Source: Ruminococcaceae bacterium UBA5450 (lineage in GTDB: Bacteria; Bacillota; Clostridia; Oscillospirales; Acutalibacteraceae). Taken from it: DNA of 7,428 nucleotides. Position numbers and translations under genes: made by a program. The notes beneath the pieces are model-generated. The model searched no databases. It was given only the letters and a program-made list of their open reading frames with translations, and was not told the origin of the DNA. Positions 1 through 6,407 of the stretch are shown piece after piece; positions within the stretch are counted from its first letter, which is position 1; the number at the start of each line of letters is the position of its first letter. The stretch is from NCBI GenBank assembly GCA_002424295.1, contig DIQY01000099.1:1-7428 (forward strand), written 5' to 3'.

Positions 1-11
1 TGTCAAATTTC

Positions 12-40
12 TTGACCGAAAAAGTATTCTGTAGTAAACT
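12..40 (+). promoter_or_regulatory. Predicted sigma-A promoter of the PAP2-like gene
   Basis: A -35-like TTGACC (12-17) is followed after 17 bases by a -10-like TAAACT (35-40). The -35 matches the consensus at five of six positions and the -10 at four of six. The start of transcription would fall near 47, giving a leader of about 40 bases before the ATG at 89. The assignment comes from motif reading only. Confidence 0.5.
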
Positions 41-88
41 AAAAGATACGAGAGTGAGTGTAAGATAGAAAGAGAAAGTGAGGGCGAA

Positions 89-571
89 ATGCTGAAAACA
101 GTTGTGAGCAATCCGCTCATCAATATTGGTGTACTTTCTTGGTTAATAGCGCAACTGATAAAAACGATTCGCTTTTATATACAGAACCGTTTTTATAATT
201 GGCATCAAATGCTTGCAGCAGGCGGAATGCCCAGTGCGCATTCTGCTTTTGTCGGCAGTATCGTTTATACGGCGTGGAGGCTATTTGGATTTAGCTCGCC
301 GATATTTGCGGTTTTAACCTGTTTTGGCTGTGTTGTCATTTATGATGCAATGGGTGTTCGCTGGGCGGCTGGCCGTCATGCAGAAGCAATTAACATTATG
401 AAAGAGTGTCTTCTTGCAGATCCTGCATTGACCGAGGGGCGAAAAAAGAATTTGCTGCAGATTGAAGAAATGGATACTTCTTTGGGACATCGACCCAGAG
501 AAGTCCTTGCAGGGCTTGTATTGGGTGTTTTGATTGCTTTTTTATGCCTGGATGTTTTTCATTTGGCATAA
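89..571 (+). CDS. Divergent PAP2 family membrane protein (DUF212, YuiD-like)
   Basis: This is a 160-residue integral membrane protein of the divergent PAP2 family (DUF212; B. subtilis YuiD is a member), distantly related to acid phosphatases and lipid-phosphate phosphatases. The visible family motifs are GGMPSAHSA at residues 45-53 (the phosphatase-like Ser/His block), YDAMGVRWAAGRHA at 85-98 and LGHRPREVLAG at 132-142 (the second His/Arg block). Hydrophobic segments lie at about 10-27, 52-66, 70-88 and 140-157. The polar loop at about 99-130 is normal for the family, as is the length. The ATG at 89 is preceded by GAGGG (80-84), with a rather short 4-base gap. The substrate is unknown; a phospholipid or isoprenoid phosphate is possible by homology but not shown. 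It appears to be a single-gene unit, with its own promoter upstream and a terminator directly after the stop. The family assignment is confident and the function is not. Confidence 0.9.
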   Translation: MLKTVVSNPLINIGVLSWLIAQLIKTIRFYIQNRFYNWHQMLAAGGMPSAHSAFVGSIVYTAWRLFGFSSPIFAVLTCFGCVVIYDAMGVRWAAGRHAEAINIMKECLLADPALTEGRKKNLLQIEEMDTSLGHRPREVLAGLVLGVLIAFLCLDVFHLA

Positions 572-572
572 G

Positions 573-626
573 AAAAAAGACTTCTTTGTATGTCTCAAAT
601 GCGAGATGTACAGAGAAGTCTTTTTT
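573..626. terminator. Bidirectional hairpin terminator between convergent genes
   Basis: An inverted repeat has outer arms aaaaaagacttct (573-585) and agaagtctttttt (614-626). The interior, ctttgtatgtctc against gagatgtacagag, extends the stem with a few wobble or mismatched pairs around a small loop near 597-601. The A-run on one side and the T-run on the other make it a Rho-independent terminator in both directions. It serves the PAP2-like gene (stop 569-571) and the glycosylase (stop 631-633), and fills almost the whole gap between them. Confidence 0.85.
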
Positions 627-630
627 AAAA

Positions 631-1215
631 TCATTGATTATCCATTGGTTCAATCAGCTTGAGTTCTTCCATCTTTTTTCGAATTGCAAGGAAATCCTCA
701 AAAGCGTCCGCCTTTTTTCTGGGATCGCGCAGAAGCGCCGCCGGGTGCAACGTAGCAGTCATCCACATGTCGCCTTTCTGAGTCCATTGCCCATGCTCTT
801 TTGTAATGCGAAGATTTGGATTGATGATTTTTTGTCCGGCAATTCTGCCGAGGCATACAAGAATTTTCGGGCGCATCAGAGCAGTTTGATTGCGCAACCA
901 TGAAATACAAGCATCTTGTTCTTCCGGAAGAGGGTCGCGATTTTTTGGTGGGCGACATTTTACAATGTTTGCGATATAGATATTTTTATGGCGGTCGAGT
1001 CCTACGGCGTCAAGATATTTATCTAGAAGTTGTCCGCTGCGGCCAACGAATGGTTCCCCTTTTAAATCTTCTTGTTCGCCGGGGCCTTCTCCGACGAACA
1101 AAATTTTCGATTGCGGATTTCCAACTCCGAAGACCAGATTGGTGCGCCCTTTACAGAGATCGCATTTTTGGCATTCGAGGCAGGCGGATTTTAACGTTTC
1201 CCAATTTTCATACAT
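631..1215 (-). CDS. Uracil-DNA glycosylase, family 4, iron-sulfur type
   Basis: This 194-residue enzyme removes uracil from DNA as the first step of base excision repair in the cytoplasm. Four cysteines match the [4Fe-4S] ligands of family-4 (thermophile-type) uracil-DNA glycosylases: C15 and C18 (CQKC), C87 in NIVKCRPP and C103. The active-site block GEGPGEQED is at 42-50, FVGRSGQLL at 56-64 and the C-terminal catalytic HP (H157-P158, in TLHPAALLRDP) near the end. Additional cysteines C12 and C21 flank the first pair. Length and motif order agree with Thermus-type family 4 enzymes. The ATG is supported by GGAGG (complement of 1224-1228), 8 bases upstream. It converges on the PAP2-like gene and diverges from the flavoprotein, so it is probably monocistronic. 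Many clostridial genomes label this family 'uracil-DNA glycosylase' or 'phage SPO1 DNA polymerase-related'. Nothing here suggests a phage. Confidence 0.94.
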   Translation of the reverse strand: MYENWETLKSACLECQKCDLCKGRTNLVFGVGNPQSKILFVGEGPGEQEDLKGEPFVGRSGQLLDKYLDAVGLDRHKNIYIANIVKCRPPKNRDPLPEEQDACISWLRNQTALMRPKILVCLGRIAGQKIINPNLRITKEHGQWTQKGDMWMTATLHPAALLRDPRKKADAFEDFLAIRKKMEELKLIEPMDNQ

Positions 1216-1247
1216 GATGATTGCCTCCGTCTGTTTATTGTATTTTT

Positions 1248-1256
1248 ATTATAGCA
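1248..1256 (-). promoter_or_regulatory. Extended -10 promoter of the uracil-DNA glycosylase gene
   Basis: On the minus strand the sequence reads TGCTATAAT, a perfect -10 hexamer with an extended TGn. No good -35 is visible 16-18 bases upstream, which extended -10 promoters tolerate. Transcription would start near 1241, giving a leader of about 25 bases that contains the GGAGG site. Confidence 0.6.
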
Positions 1257-1378
1257 TAAAGGGAAAGGAAGCGACACATAAAAGAAATTTTTAGGGCGTA
1301 TTTTTAAATGAGAGTCGTCAAAAATAACAGGTAAAAATAAGCAAAAGTTAAAAAAGTAAGAAAGTGAGGAATGGAAAG

Positions 1379-2644
1379 ATGAAAATCGTGATTGTCGGCG
1401 GCGGATGGGCAGGGTGTGCTGCTGCTGTACGCGCAGCTAAAATGGGAGCTGAAACAGTTTTACTGGAACGTACTGATATGCTTTTGGGGACCGGTTTAGT
1501 CGGCGGAATTATGCGAAATAACGGACGTTATACAGCAGAGGAAGAAATGATCGCCATGGGTGGCGGGGAACTGTTTTGCTTAATTGATCAGTACTGCAGA
1601 CATCGTAATGTTTCTTTTCCTGGTCATGAGCATGCAAGTATTTATGATGTTGGGAAAATGCCCGGGGCTGTAGAGCGGTATTTAAAAAGCTTAAATGTAG
1701 AAGTCCGATTCCAGGCACGTGTATCCAAAGTGGAGAAAAAAGAAAACAGCTTAATGGCAGTGGAGCTTATGGATGGAACAAAAATTTCTGGAGACGCTTT
1801 TGTGGATGCAACTGGAACAGCGGGGCCAATGCAGAATTGCGGAAAATACGGGAACGGCTGTGCCATGTGTATTTTGCGCTGTCCCAGTTTTGGCGGCAGG
1901 ATTAGCCTGACCGGCCTCTGCGGAATTCAGGAAATTTGTGGTCAAAAGGAAGATGGTACGGTTGGCGCTATGAGCGGTTCCTGTAAACTATTAAAAGAAT
2001 CACTTTCTCCAAAAGTAATTGAAACGCTGAATCAAAAAGGGGTCGTAATGATTCCAATTCCACCAGAACTGATCGAAAATCATCTTTCTATCAAAAGCTG
2101 TCAACAGTATGCACAGCCGGAATTTGCAAAAAATTTGATTCTGCTTGATACAGGACATGTAAAATTGATGACGCCCTATTTTAATTTACAGCGTCTTCAT
2201 CAGATCCCTGGACTTGCCAATGCGCAGTATGAGGATCCATATGCCGGAGGCCGTGCAAATTCCATGCGCTTTTTTGAAATGGCTCCGCGGGATGATACAC
2301 TCAAAGTCGAGGGCATGAAGAATCTATTTTGTGCCGGAGAAAAGGTAGGACTTTTAGTTGGGCATACGGAGGCGATCGTAACAGGAACGTTGGCAGGTTT
2401 TAATGCAGTACGGTTCGCTAAGAAGCAGGAATTGCTTACTTTGCCGGAATCAACTGCAGTTGGAGATGCGATTTGTTTCGTGAGGGAGCAGATGCAAACA
2501 CCGGAAGGGATTCGAAAAAGGTATACTTTTTCGGGTTCAGTTTTGTTTCAGCGTATGAAAGAAAAAGAAATTTATACGACAGATATTTCCGCAATTAAAG
2601 AGCGTGTCGCTCAAGCAGGAATGGAAAACATTTTTGCAAAATAA
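1379..2644 (+). CDS. FAD-dependent oxidoreductase, GidA/TrmFO-like superfamily, Cys-rich
   Basis: This is a 421-residue flavoprotein. The N-terminus has a Rossmann dinucleotide-binding fold, VIVGGGWAG (GxGxxG-type, about residues 4-12), with an acidic residue ending the second strand (LLER). VDATGTAG follows at 142-149, and LFCAGEKVGLLVGHTEA at 316-332 forms the C-terminal FAD-contact block. The layout after residue 275 (IPGLANA, then the FAD block, then LPESTAVGDAICFV at 354-367) resembles TrmFO/MnmG proteins (TrmFO is about 435 residues). However, a Cys-rich stretch, NGCAMCILRC (C161, C164, C168) with C154, C181 and C187 nearby, is not a TrmFO feature I know, and the TrmFO CMPIE motif is not seen. 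Function and electron partner are therefore unknown. A reading frame also opens at GTG 1364, but AGGA (1367-1370) sits 8 bases before the ATG at 1379, which I take as the start. It is a single gene followed by a strong terminator. Confidence 0.88.
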   Translation: MKIVIVGGGWAGCAAAVRAAKMGAETVLLERTDMLLGTGLVGGIMRNNGRYTAEEEMIAMGGGELFCLIDQYCRHRNVSFPGHEHASIYDVGKMPGAVERYLKSLNVEVRFQARVSKVEKKENSLMAVELMDGTKISGDAFVDATGTAGPMQNCGKYGNGCAMCILRCPSFGGRISLTGLCGIQEICGQKEDGTVGAMSGSCKLLKESLSPKVIETLNQKGVVMIPIPPELIENHLSIKSCQQYAQPEFAKNLILLDTGHVKLMTPYFNLQRLHQIPGLANAQYEDPYAGGRANSMRFFEMAPRDDTLKVEGMKNLFCAGEKVGLLVGHTEAIVTGTLAGFNAVRFAKKQELLTLPESTAVGDAICFVREQMQTPEGIRKRYTFSGSVLFQRMKEKEIYTTDISAIKERVAQAGMENIFAK

Positions 2645-2683
2645 AGAAATGGTGCCCGATAAAATATCGGACACCATTTCTTT
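2643..2683. terminator. Bidirectional terminator, flavoprotein / AGCS operon
   Basis: An 18-bp stem (2643-2660 with 2666-2683) has a single C/A mismatch and a 5-base loop. It begins with AAAG and ends with CTTT, so each strand gives a GC-rich stem ending in a short T-run. The left arm includes the last two bases of the flavoprotein's TAA stop. It lies 12 bases past the end of the minus-strand transporter gene and probably ends both transcripts. Confidence 0.85.
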
Positions 2684-2695
2684 GAATTAAGGAAC

Positions 2696-4135
2696 TCAGG
2701 AAGTTTTTACTGCGGGAACTTCCGTTTCATCGGAGAGATCAGAATATTCCCAATAATCGGCATCATCAATCCCCGCATCTTTTGCATAGAAAACAGGATT
2801 TTTGCCTTGTTTTCTCTGATTTTCATAATTAGAAAGGACATGCAGATATTTGCGAGTCATGCAGAGCAACGCCGGTACATTTAAAATGGCCATTAGACAC
2901 ATTGTAAAATCGGCGATATTCCATGCAAGGCTGGTATCCATGATACAACCGATAAAAACGCCAACTACAATGCTGGTGCGGAACAATTTAAAATTAGTTG
3001 GTCTTTGCAAAATATAAAGCACATTGGATTCTGTATAATAATAATTTCCGATAATGGTGCTGAATGCAAAAAAGAAAATGGAGACTGTAATAATTAAAAT
3101 TCCGAATTCTCCAAATTGAGAACCGACCGCTTTTTGTACCAGAGGCAGCGCCGATTCTCCTTTTGTGGAAACGCCGGTGCTTAAAACCATCAGGGCAGTT
3201 GCACTGCAAATCAGAATGGTATCGATATAGACTGCCAGCATTTGTACAAAACCTTGTTTTGCGGGATGAGAGGTTGCGACAGTGGCGGCAGCGTTTGGTG
3301 CAGAACCCATGCCGGCTTCATTGGAATAAAGACCTCTTTTTACGCCGTACATGATTGCAGAGCCGGAGAATCCTGCAAAAATAGTTTTAAAGTCGAAAGC
3401 ATTTGCAAAAATACTGGAAAAGACCCCCGGCAGATTCGAAGCGTTTGTAATGATGACGACTAGACAGAAAACAAGGTAGATAGCAGCCATGACGGGAACC
3501 ATCACTTCGGTAATTTTTGCAATGGTTTTCTGACCCCCAAAGACTGCGTATGCTGTCAGAGCCGCCATGATCAGACCGATAATGATAATGGCTGTTGGGT
3601 CGGTTCCGACATAACGCTCCATAGAAGAAGTGATCAGATTTGCCTGCAGACATTCAAAGCCATAAGCAAATGTGACGATCAGACAAATGGAGAACAAAAC
3701 ACTCAACCAGCGTTTATGAAAAACTTTTTGAATGTAATAAGCGGGGCCGCCGCTAAATGAGCCATCTTTGTTTTTCTTTTTATAGACCTGTGCCATGGTG
3801 CTTTCTATGCAGGCTGTTGCACCGCCGAGCAGTGCGGTCACCCACATCCAGAATACGGCTCCGGAGCCGCCCAGCGCAATTGCTGTTGCAACGCCGGCAA
3901 TATTGCCGACACCTACACGGGAAGCGGTCGAAACCATAAGTGCCTGAAACCCGGAAACGGCTTGTGAATTGTTGCTTTTTTCAAATAATAATCGGTTGCC
4001 TTCTTTAAACTTTCGAAATTGTACAAATCGTGTGGCGATTGAAAAAAAGATGCCGCCGAAAATTAAAAGTGCAATTAAAATGTACCCGTAGAGAAAATCA
4101 TTGATATTTCCGATTTGCTGACTGATAGCTTCCAA
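2696..4135 (-). CDS. Sodium:alanine/glutamine symporter, AGCS family
   Basis: This is a polytopic Na+-coupled amino-acid importer of the alanine-or-glycine:cation symporter family, 479 residues from the chosen start. The family signature GGSGAVFWMWVTALLG (residues 89-104) is present. GVGNIAG (75-81), GGPAYYIQ (129-136) and NEAGMGSAP (272-280), all family hallmarks, are also seen, with about ten or eleven hydrophobic segments between residues 15 and 430. The C-terminus is a polar, acidic cytoplasmic tail. It lies 32 bases downstream of glsA on the same strand, so the two are probably cotranscribed, and glutamine is the likeliest substrate; alanine or glycine cannot be excluded from sequence. 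No ATG exists near the N-terminus. A TTG at 4144 directly abuts AAGGAG (complement of 4145-4150), leaving no spacing. The in-frame TTG at 4135 is 9 bases from that site and is preferred. B. subtilis relatives are GlnT and AlsT. Confidence 0.93.
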   Translation of the reverse strand: MEAISQQIGNINDFLYGYILIALLIFGGIFFSIATRFVQFRKFKEGNRLLFEKSNNSQAVSGFQALMVSTASRVGVGNIAGVATAIALGGSGAVFWMWVTALLGGATACIESTMAQVYKKKNKDGSFSGGPAYYIQKVFHKRWLSVLFSICLIVTFAYGFECLQANLITSSMERYVGTDPTAIIIIGLIMAALTAYAVFGGQKTIAKITEVMVPVMAAIYLVFCLVVIITNASNLPGVFSSIFANAFDFKTIFAGFSGSAIMYGVKRGLYSNEAGMGSAPNAAATVATSHPAKQGFVQMLAVYIDTILICSATALMVLSTGVSTKGESALPLVQKAVGSQFGEFGILIITVSIFFFAFSTIIGNYYYTESNVLYILQRPTNFKLFRTSIVVGVFIGCIMDTSLAWNIADFTMCLMAILNVPALLCMTRKYLHVLSNYENQRKQGKNPVFYAKDAGIDDADYWEYSDLSDETEVPAVKTS

Positions 4136-4144
4136 TTTTTCCAA

Positions 4145-4150
4145 CTCCTT
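4145..4150 (-). promoter_or_regulatory. Ribosome binding site deciding the transporter start
   Basis: AAGGAG on the minus strand lies in the short gap after glsA. It touches the TTG at 4144 (zero spacing) and is 9 bases from the TTG at 4135, so it favours the downstream start and shortens the protein by three residues. Confidence 0.6.
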
Positions 4151-4167
4151 TTAATCTTTTTATCTTT

Positions 4168-5109
4168 TTATGCTGTGATGGAAGACTGGTTTGCAAAATA
4201 ATGAAGATTAAGTTCCTTGGATAAGTATTCGATCATATGTATACTGCCGACACTATTTCCTTTTTTATTGAGTGCCGGGCCAAAAGCAGCAATTCCAATT
4301 CCATTTGGGGCTGCAGATACAATTCCACCTCCTACTCCGCTTTTTGAGGGAATCCCCGCTTTGACTGCAAATTCACCCGATTCGTCGTACATACCGCAAG
4401 TCATCATCAAAGTTTTTACGATCCGTACGATCCACCCTTCGATCAGCCGCTCTCCCGTGGTGATATCAAGACCGTCATTTGCTAAAATCCAAGCATAATG
4501 AGCAAGATCTTTTGTCGTAACAGAAACCGAACACATCTTAAAATAATGATCCAAAATAATTTCGGGATCTCCCTCTAGGATGTGGTCACTTTCCAAAAGA
4601 TAGGCAATGGAGCGGTTGCGCATGCCGGCTTTTTTTTCTGACAAATAGGTAGCTTCATTTATTTTAATTTCGTCATTTGCGCATAGCTTATGTACCAAAT
4701 CCAAAAATTCTTTCACGGGATCTTTGCTGTCAATACAGCTAACAGTGACGATTGCACCAGCATTGATCATAGGATTAAAGGGGATCAACTGCTTGGTTTC
4801 CAACTGAACAATGCTGTCAAATCCATCACCGGTAGGTTCCATGCCTACTTTACTAAAAACTTTTTGGTATCCGGCTGTTTGGAGCGCCGCAATTAAGGAA
4901 AAAGTTTTTGAAATACTTTGCATGGTAAAGGGGACTAACCAGTCGCCCGCGTGATAAATTTCTTTTTCTTTCGTAATTAAACAAAGCCCTAATTGATGTG
5001 GATCAGCTTTTGCTAATTCCGGAATGTAGGATGCGACCTTTCCGTTTGCAAGGTAATGCTGCCCATATAAAACAGCGCTTCTTAGCGAATTTTCCAATAA
5101 TTGTTTCAT
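4168..5109 (-). CDS. glsA: Glutaminase (serine-dependent, beta-lactamase-like fold)
   Basis: This 313-residue enzyme hydrolyses L-glutamine to L-glutamate and ammonium in the cytoplasm. The catalytic Ser-x-x-Lys pair is S65-I-S-K68, in MQSISKTF. Other pocket residues align by family with human GLS: Y28 (VASYIPELA), NPMINAGA at 112-119, E158 and N165, Y189 (LDHYFKMCS), Y241 (MTCGMYDESGEFA) and SGVGGGI at 257-263 with V259. Length matches bacterial glutaminases of about 305-330 residues. A longer frame begins at GTG 5124 but has no ribosome site ahead of it. The ATG at 5109 lies downstream of GGGGTGAT and matches the usual N-terminus better, though the spacing is somewhat long. It is the first gene of an operon with the AGCS transporter and is divergent from a LysR regulator. 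Besides nitrogen or carbon supply, glutaminase can contribute to acid resistance; no glutamate decarboxylase or antiporter is in view. Confidence 0.95.
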   Translation of the reverse strand: MKQLLENSLRSAVLYGQHYLANGKVASYIPELAKADPHQLGLCLITKEKEIYHAGDWLVPFTMQSISKTFSLIAALQTAGYQKVFSKVGMEPTGDGFDSIVQLETKQLIPFNPMINAGAIVTVSCIDSKDPVKEFLDLVHKLCANDEIKINEATYLSEKKAGMRNRSIAYLLESDHILEGDPEIILDHYFKMCSVSVTTKDLAHYAWILANDGLDITTGERLIEGWIVRIVKTLMMTCGMYDESGEFAVKAGIPSKSGVGGGIVSAAPNGIGIAAFGPALNKKGNSVGSIHMIEYLSKELNLHYFANQSSITA

Positions 5110-5157
5110 TTTAATAAAAATCACCCCGAAATCATTTATTAATTAAGGTATATTAAT

Positions 5158-5166
5158 ACTATAACA
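5158..5166 (-). promoter_or_regulatory. glsA: Predicted extended -10 promoter of glsA
   Basis: The minus strand reads TGTTATAGT, an extended -10 with the hexamer TATAGT. At a spacing of 17 the -35 would fall at 5181-5186, reading AATCAG, a poor match. Such weakness is typical of activator-dependent promoters. The candidate LysR operator (5186-5202) directly abuts this -35. Transcription would begin near 5151, giving a leader of about 41 bases before the ATG. Confidence 0.5.
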
Positions 5167-5185
5167 TAATTTAATGAAGCCTGAT

Positions 5186-5202
5186 TATTCGAATTCCGAA
5201 TA
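5186..5202. promoter_or_regulatory. Candidate LysR-type operator (T-N11-A dyad)
   Basis: TATTCG-AATTC-CGAATA has two perfect 6-base arms around a 5-base centre. It contains TTCG-N5-CGAA, the T-N11-A dyad expected of LysR-type regulators. Its centre is about 43 bases upstream of the predicted glsA start, next to a weak -35, fitting activation of glsA. It is also on the lysR side of that promoter, fitting control by the divergent regulator. The protein-site link is inferred. Confidence 0.55.
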
Positions 5203-5280
5203 GAAATATCGGGGGATAATATAGAAAAAATTAACAGAAACTGGAAGTAAAATCCATGTAATCATACAAAAAACTATGAT

Positions 5281-5313
5281 TTGCTTTACGAAAAAGTGGA
5301 AATATGATATAAA
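5281..5313 (+). promoter_or_regulatory. Predicted promoter of the lysR gene
   Basis: Two overlapping readings are possible. TTTACG (5285-5290), 17 bases, then TATAAA (5308-5313) is the better one. TTGCTT (5281-5286), 16 bases, then TATGAT (5303-5308) is the alternative. Either gives a leader of about 90 bases before the TTG start, containing the AT-only inverted repeat. Confidence 0.45.
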
Positions 5314-5345
5314 TAATACGGAATTTAATAAACTAATAAAGATAA

Positions 5346-5378
5346 TATTTTTAATTTTATAAATTAAAATTAAAAATA
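5346..5378. repeat. A/T-only 13-bp perfect inverted repeat in the lysR leader
   Basis: The arms 5346-5358 (TATTTTTAATTTT) and 5366-5378 are exact reverse complements around the 7-base centre ATAAATT. Every base is A or T. It lies between the predicted lysR promoter and the ribosome site at 5392-5397. It could form a weak RNA hairpin, act as a bendable or protein-binding DNA element, or simply reflect base composition. No T-run after G/C pairs is present, so it is not a normal terminator. Confidence 0.6.
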
Positions 5379-5406
5379 AATTAAAAAAATTAGGGGGCTT
5401 TGCACT

Positions 5407-6399
5407 TTGGAAATTAAGTATCTAGAGTATTTTGAAAAAGTCGCACAGAACGGTTCCATCAATCAGGCGGCTAAACTGCTCTATATTTCACAGCCTCATT
5501 TGAGCCACATTATTAAGGAAATTGAAGAAGAGGCTGGTGTGCAGCTCTTTTACAGAACTCGAAAAGGCTGCTCTTTAACACCGGATGGAGAATATTTTTT
5601 GGACCACTGCAAAATCATTTTAAAAGAACTTGAGCGACTAAAAACGTTTTCGGATTCCTCTAAACCGGAAAAAAGCACTCTTAATGTTTCTATGACTCGT
5701 TTTTCACATACGGCTGAATGTTTTAATCAGATTTGCAGAAAGCATCAGAATGAAAATAACTTTTCTTTTTGTTTAAAAGAAGATGCGGAAATGAATGTGA
5801 TTGAAAATGTAATGGAAGGAAAATCGAATGTAGGAGTCATTCACTTTGCTTCTCGTGAATCTTCAGCGAAACAAAAACAGTTTTTCGAGGCGGGACTTCA
5901 TTTTGTTCCGCTGGCGCTTTTTCAGCCGTCTATTTGCCTGTCGCGCAGTCATGAGCTTCTTCAAAATCATGAGCTAATTGATCTTTCAGTGTTGAAACAA
6001 TATGGATTTGTTCGCTATATTGGCCAATTTGAAGACTTTATTTATCGAATTACAACACAGAATCTTCATTTGGATTTAAACGAGTCACCAAAGATTGTTT
6101 ATGTAAATGATCGCGCAGAGCAGATGAGCCTAATTTCTGAGAGCAATTTTTTTACGATAGGCATTACAGAATTTGAACAACAGGATTCTCGTTATCAGGT
6201 AATTTCCATTCCTCTTTTAGGGTGCAACGAATGTCTTCGCTTTGGAGTGATTTACAAGGAAAAATCGGAGTTAACGGCAGCAGAAAAAGAGTTTGTAGAG
6301 TTGCTGATCAAGCATTATCGTGTGTTGCAGGCGAAAGAGGCCGAACAGATAAAGGAAAGACCGGCAGCTTTTGTCTGTCAGTTGGAAAAACCCGTATAA
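5407..6399 (+). CDS. LysR-type transcriptional regulator, probable control of glsA operon
   Basis: This is a 330-residue DNA-binding protein. Residues 1-60 form the winged helix-turn-helix, with the recognition region in SINQAAKLLYISQPHLSHII (17-36), followed by the conserved LFYRTRKGCSLTPDGEYFL (47-65). A linker helix reaches about residue 80. The effector-binding domain covers about residues 90-300, and the final 30 residues are a polar tail that makes it slightly longer than the usual 300 or so. Translation starts at TTG, 9 bases after AGGGGG (5392-5397). The next residues, EIKYLEYF, are a typical LysR N-terminus, so this start is well supported. It is divergent from glsA with a candidate operator between them, the classic arrangement for a regulator of its neighbour; the effector (glutamine, glutamate or another metabolite) is unknown. 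It ends in a strong shared terminator, so it is transcribed alone. Confidence 0.93.
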   Translation: MEIKYLEYFEKVAQNGSINQAAKLLYISQPHLSHIIKEIEEEAGVQLFYRTRKGCSLTPDGEYFLDHCKIILKELERLKTFSDSSKPEKSTLNVSMTRFSHTAECFNQICRKHQNENNFSFCLKEDAEMNVIENVMEGKSNVGVIHFASRESSAKQKQFFEAGLHFVPLALFQPSICLSRSHELLQNHELIDLSVLKQYGFVRYIGQFEDFIYRITTQNLHLDLNESPKIVYVNDRAEQMSLISESNFFTIGITEFEQQDSRYQVISIPLLGCNECLRFGVIYKEKSELTAAEKEFVELLIKHYRVLQAKEAEQIKERPAAFVCQLEKPV

Positions 6400-6407
6400 A
6401 AGCATAA

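Larger units (their letters stand above)
5110..5406. promoter_or_regulatory. AT-rich divergent regulatory region, glsA / lysR
   Basis: This roughly 300-base region carries no gene. It holds the predicted promoter of glsA on the minus strand, a palindromic operator candidate at 5186-5202, a lysR promoter at about 5281-5313, an A/T-only 13-bp inverted repeat at 5346-5378 and the lysR ribosome site. It is markedly more AT-rich than the flanking genes. A compact dyad TATC-GGGG-GATA (5207-5218) lies next to the operator and may be a weaker secondary site. Nothing else was recognised. Confidence 0.7.

Noticed and set aside
544..903. Open frame of 119 codons on the plus strand
   Set aside because: It runs through the terminator and the antisense of the glycosylase. 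Its composition is not protein-like.
900..1217. Open frame of 105 codons on the plus strand
   Set aside because: It lies entirely antisense to the well-supported glycosylase gene, has no ribosome site and shows no family motifs.
1308..1334. Eight-codon leader peptide (MRVVKNNR) ahead of the flavoprotein
   Set aside because: AGGG is 9 bases or so upstream, but no attenuator hairpin or repeated regulatory codons follow, so chance explains it.
1364..1378. GTG start of the flavoprotein at 1364
   Set aside because: No ribosome site precedes it. The AGGA at 1367-1370 fits the ATG at 1379, and the Rossmann strand begins right after that ATG.
1216..1378. Riboswitch or small RNA between the glycosylase and flavoprotein genes
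   Set aside because: Only promoter-like sequences and A/T runs are seen, with no conserved aptamer motif or terminator hairpin.
3387..3653. Open frame of 88 codons on the minus strand within the transporter gene
   Set aside because: It is a shifted-frame shadow of the AGCS coding sequence, rich in His, Ser and Arg, with no ribosome site.
5124..5214. Distant inverted pair CCCCGA (5124-5129) and TCGGGG (5209-5214)
   Set aside because: The arms are 79 bases apart, and the second lies upstream of the predicted glsA transcript, so no RNA hairpin would form.
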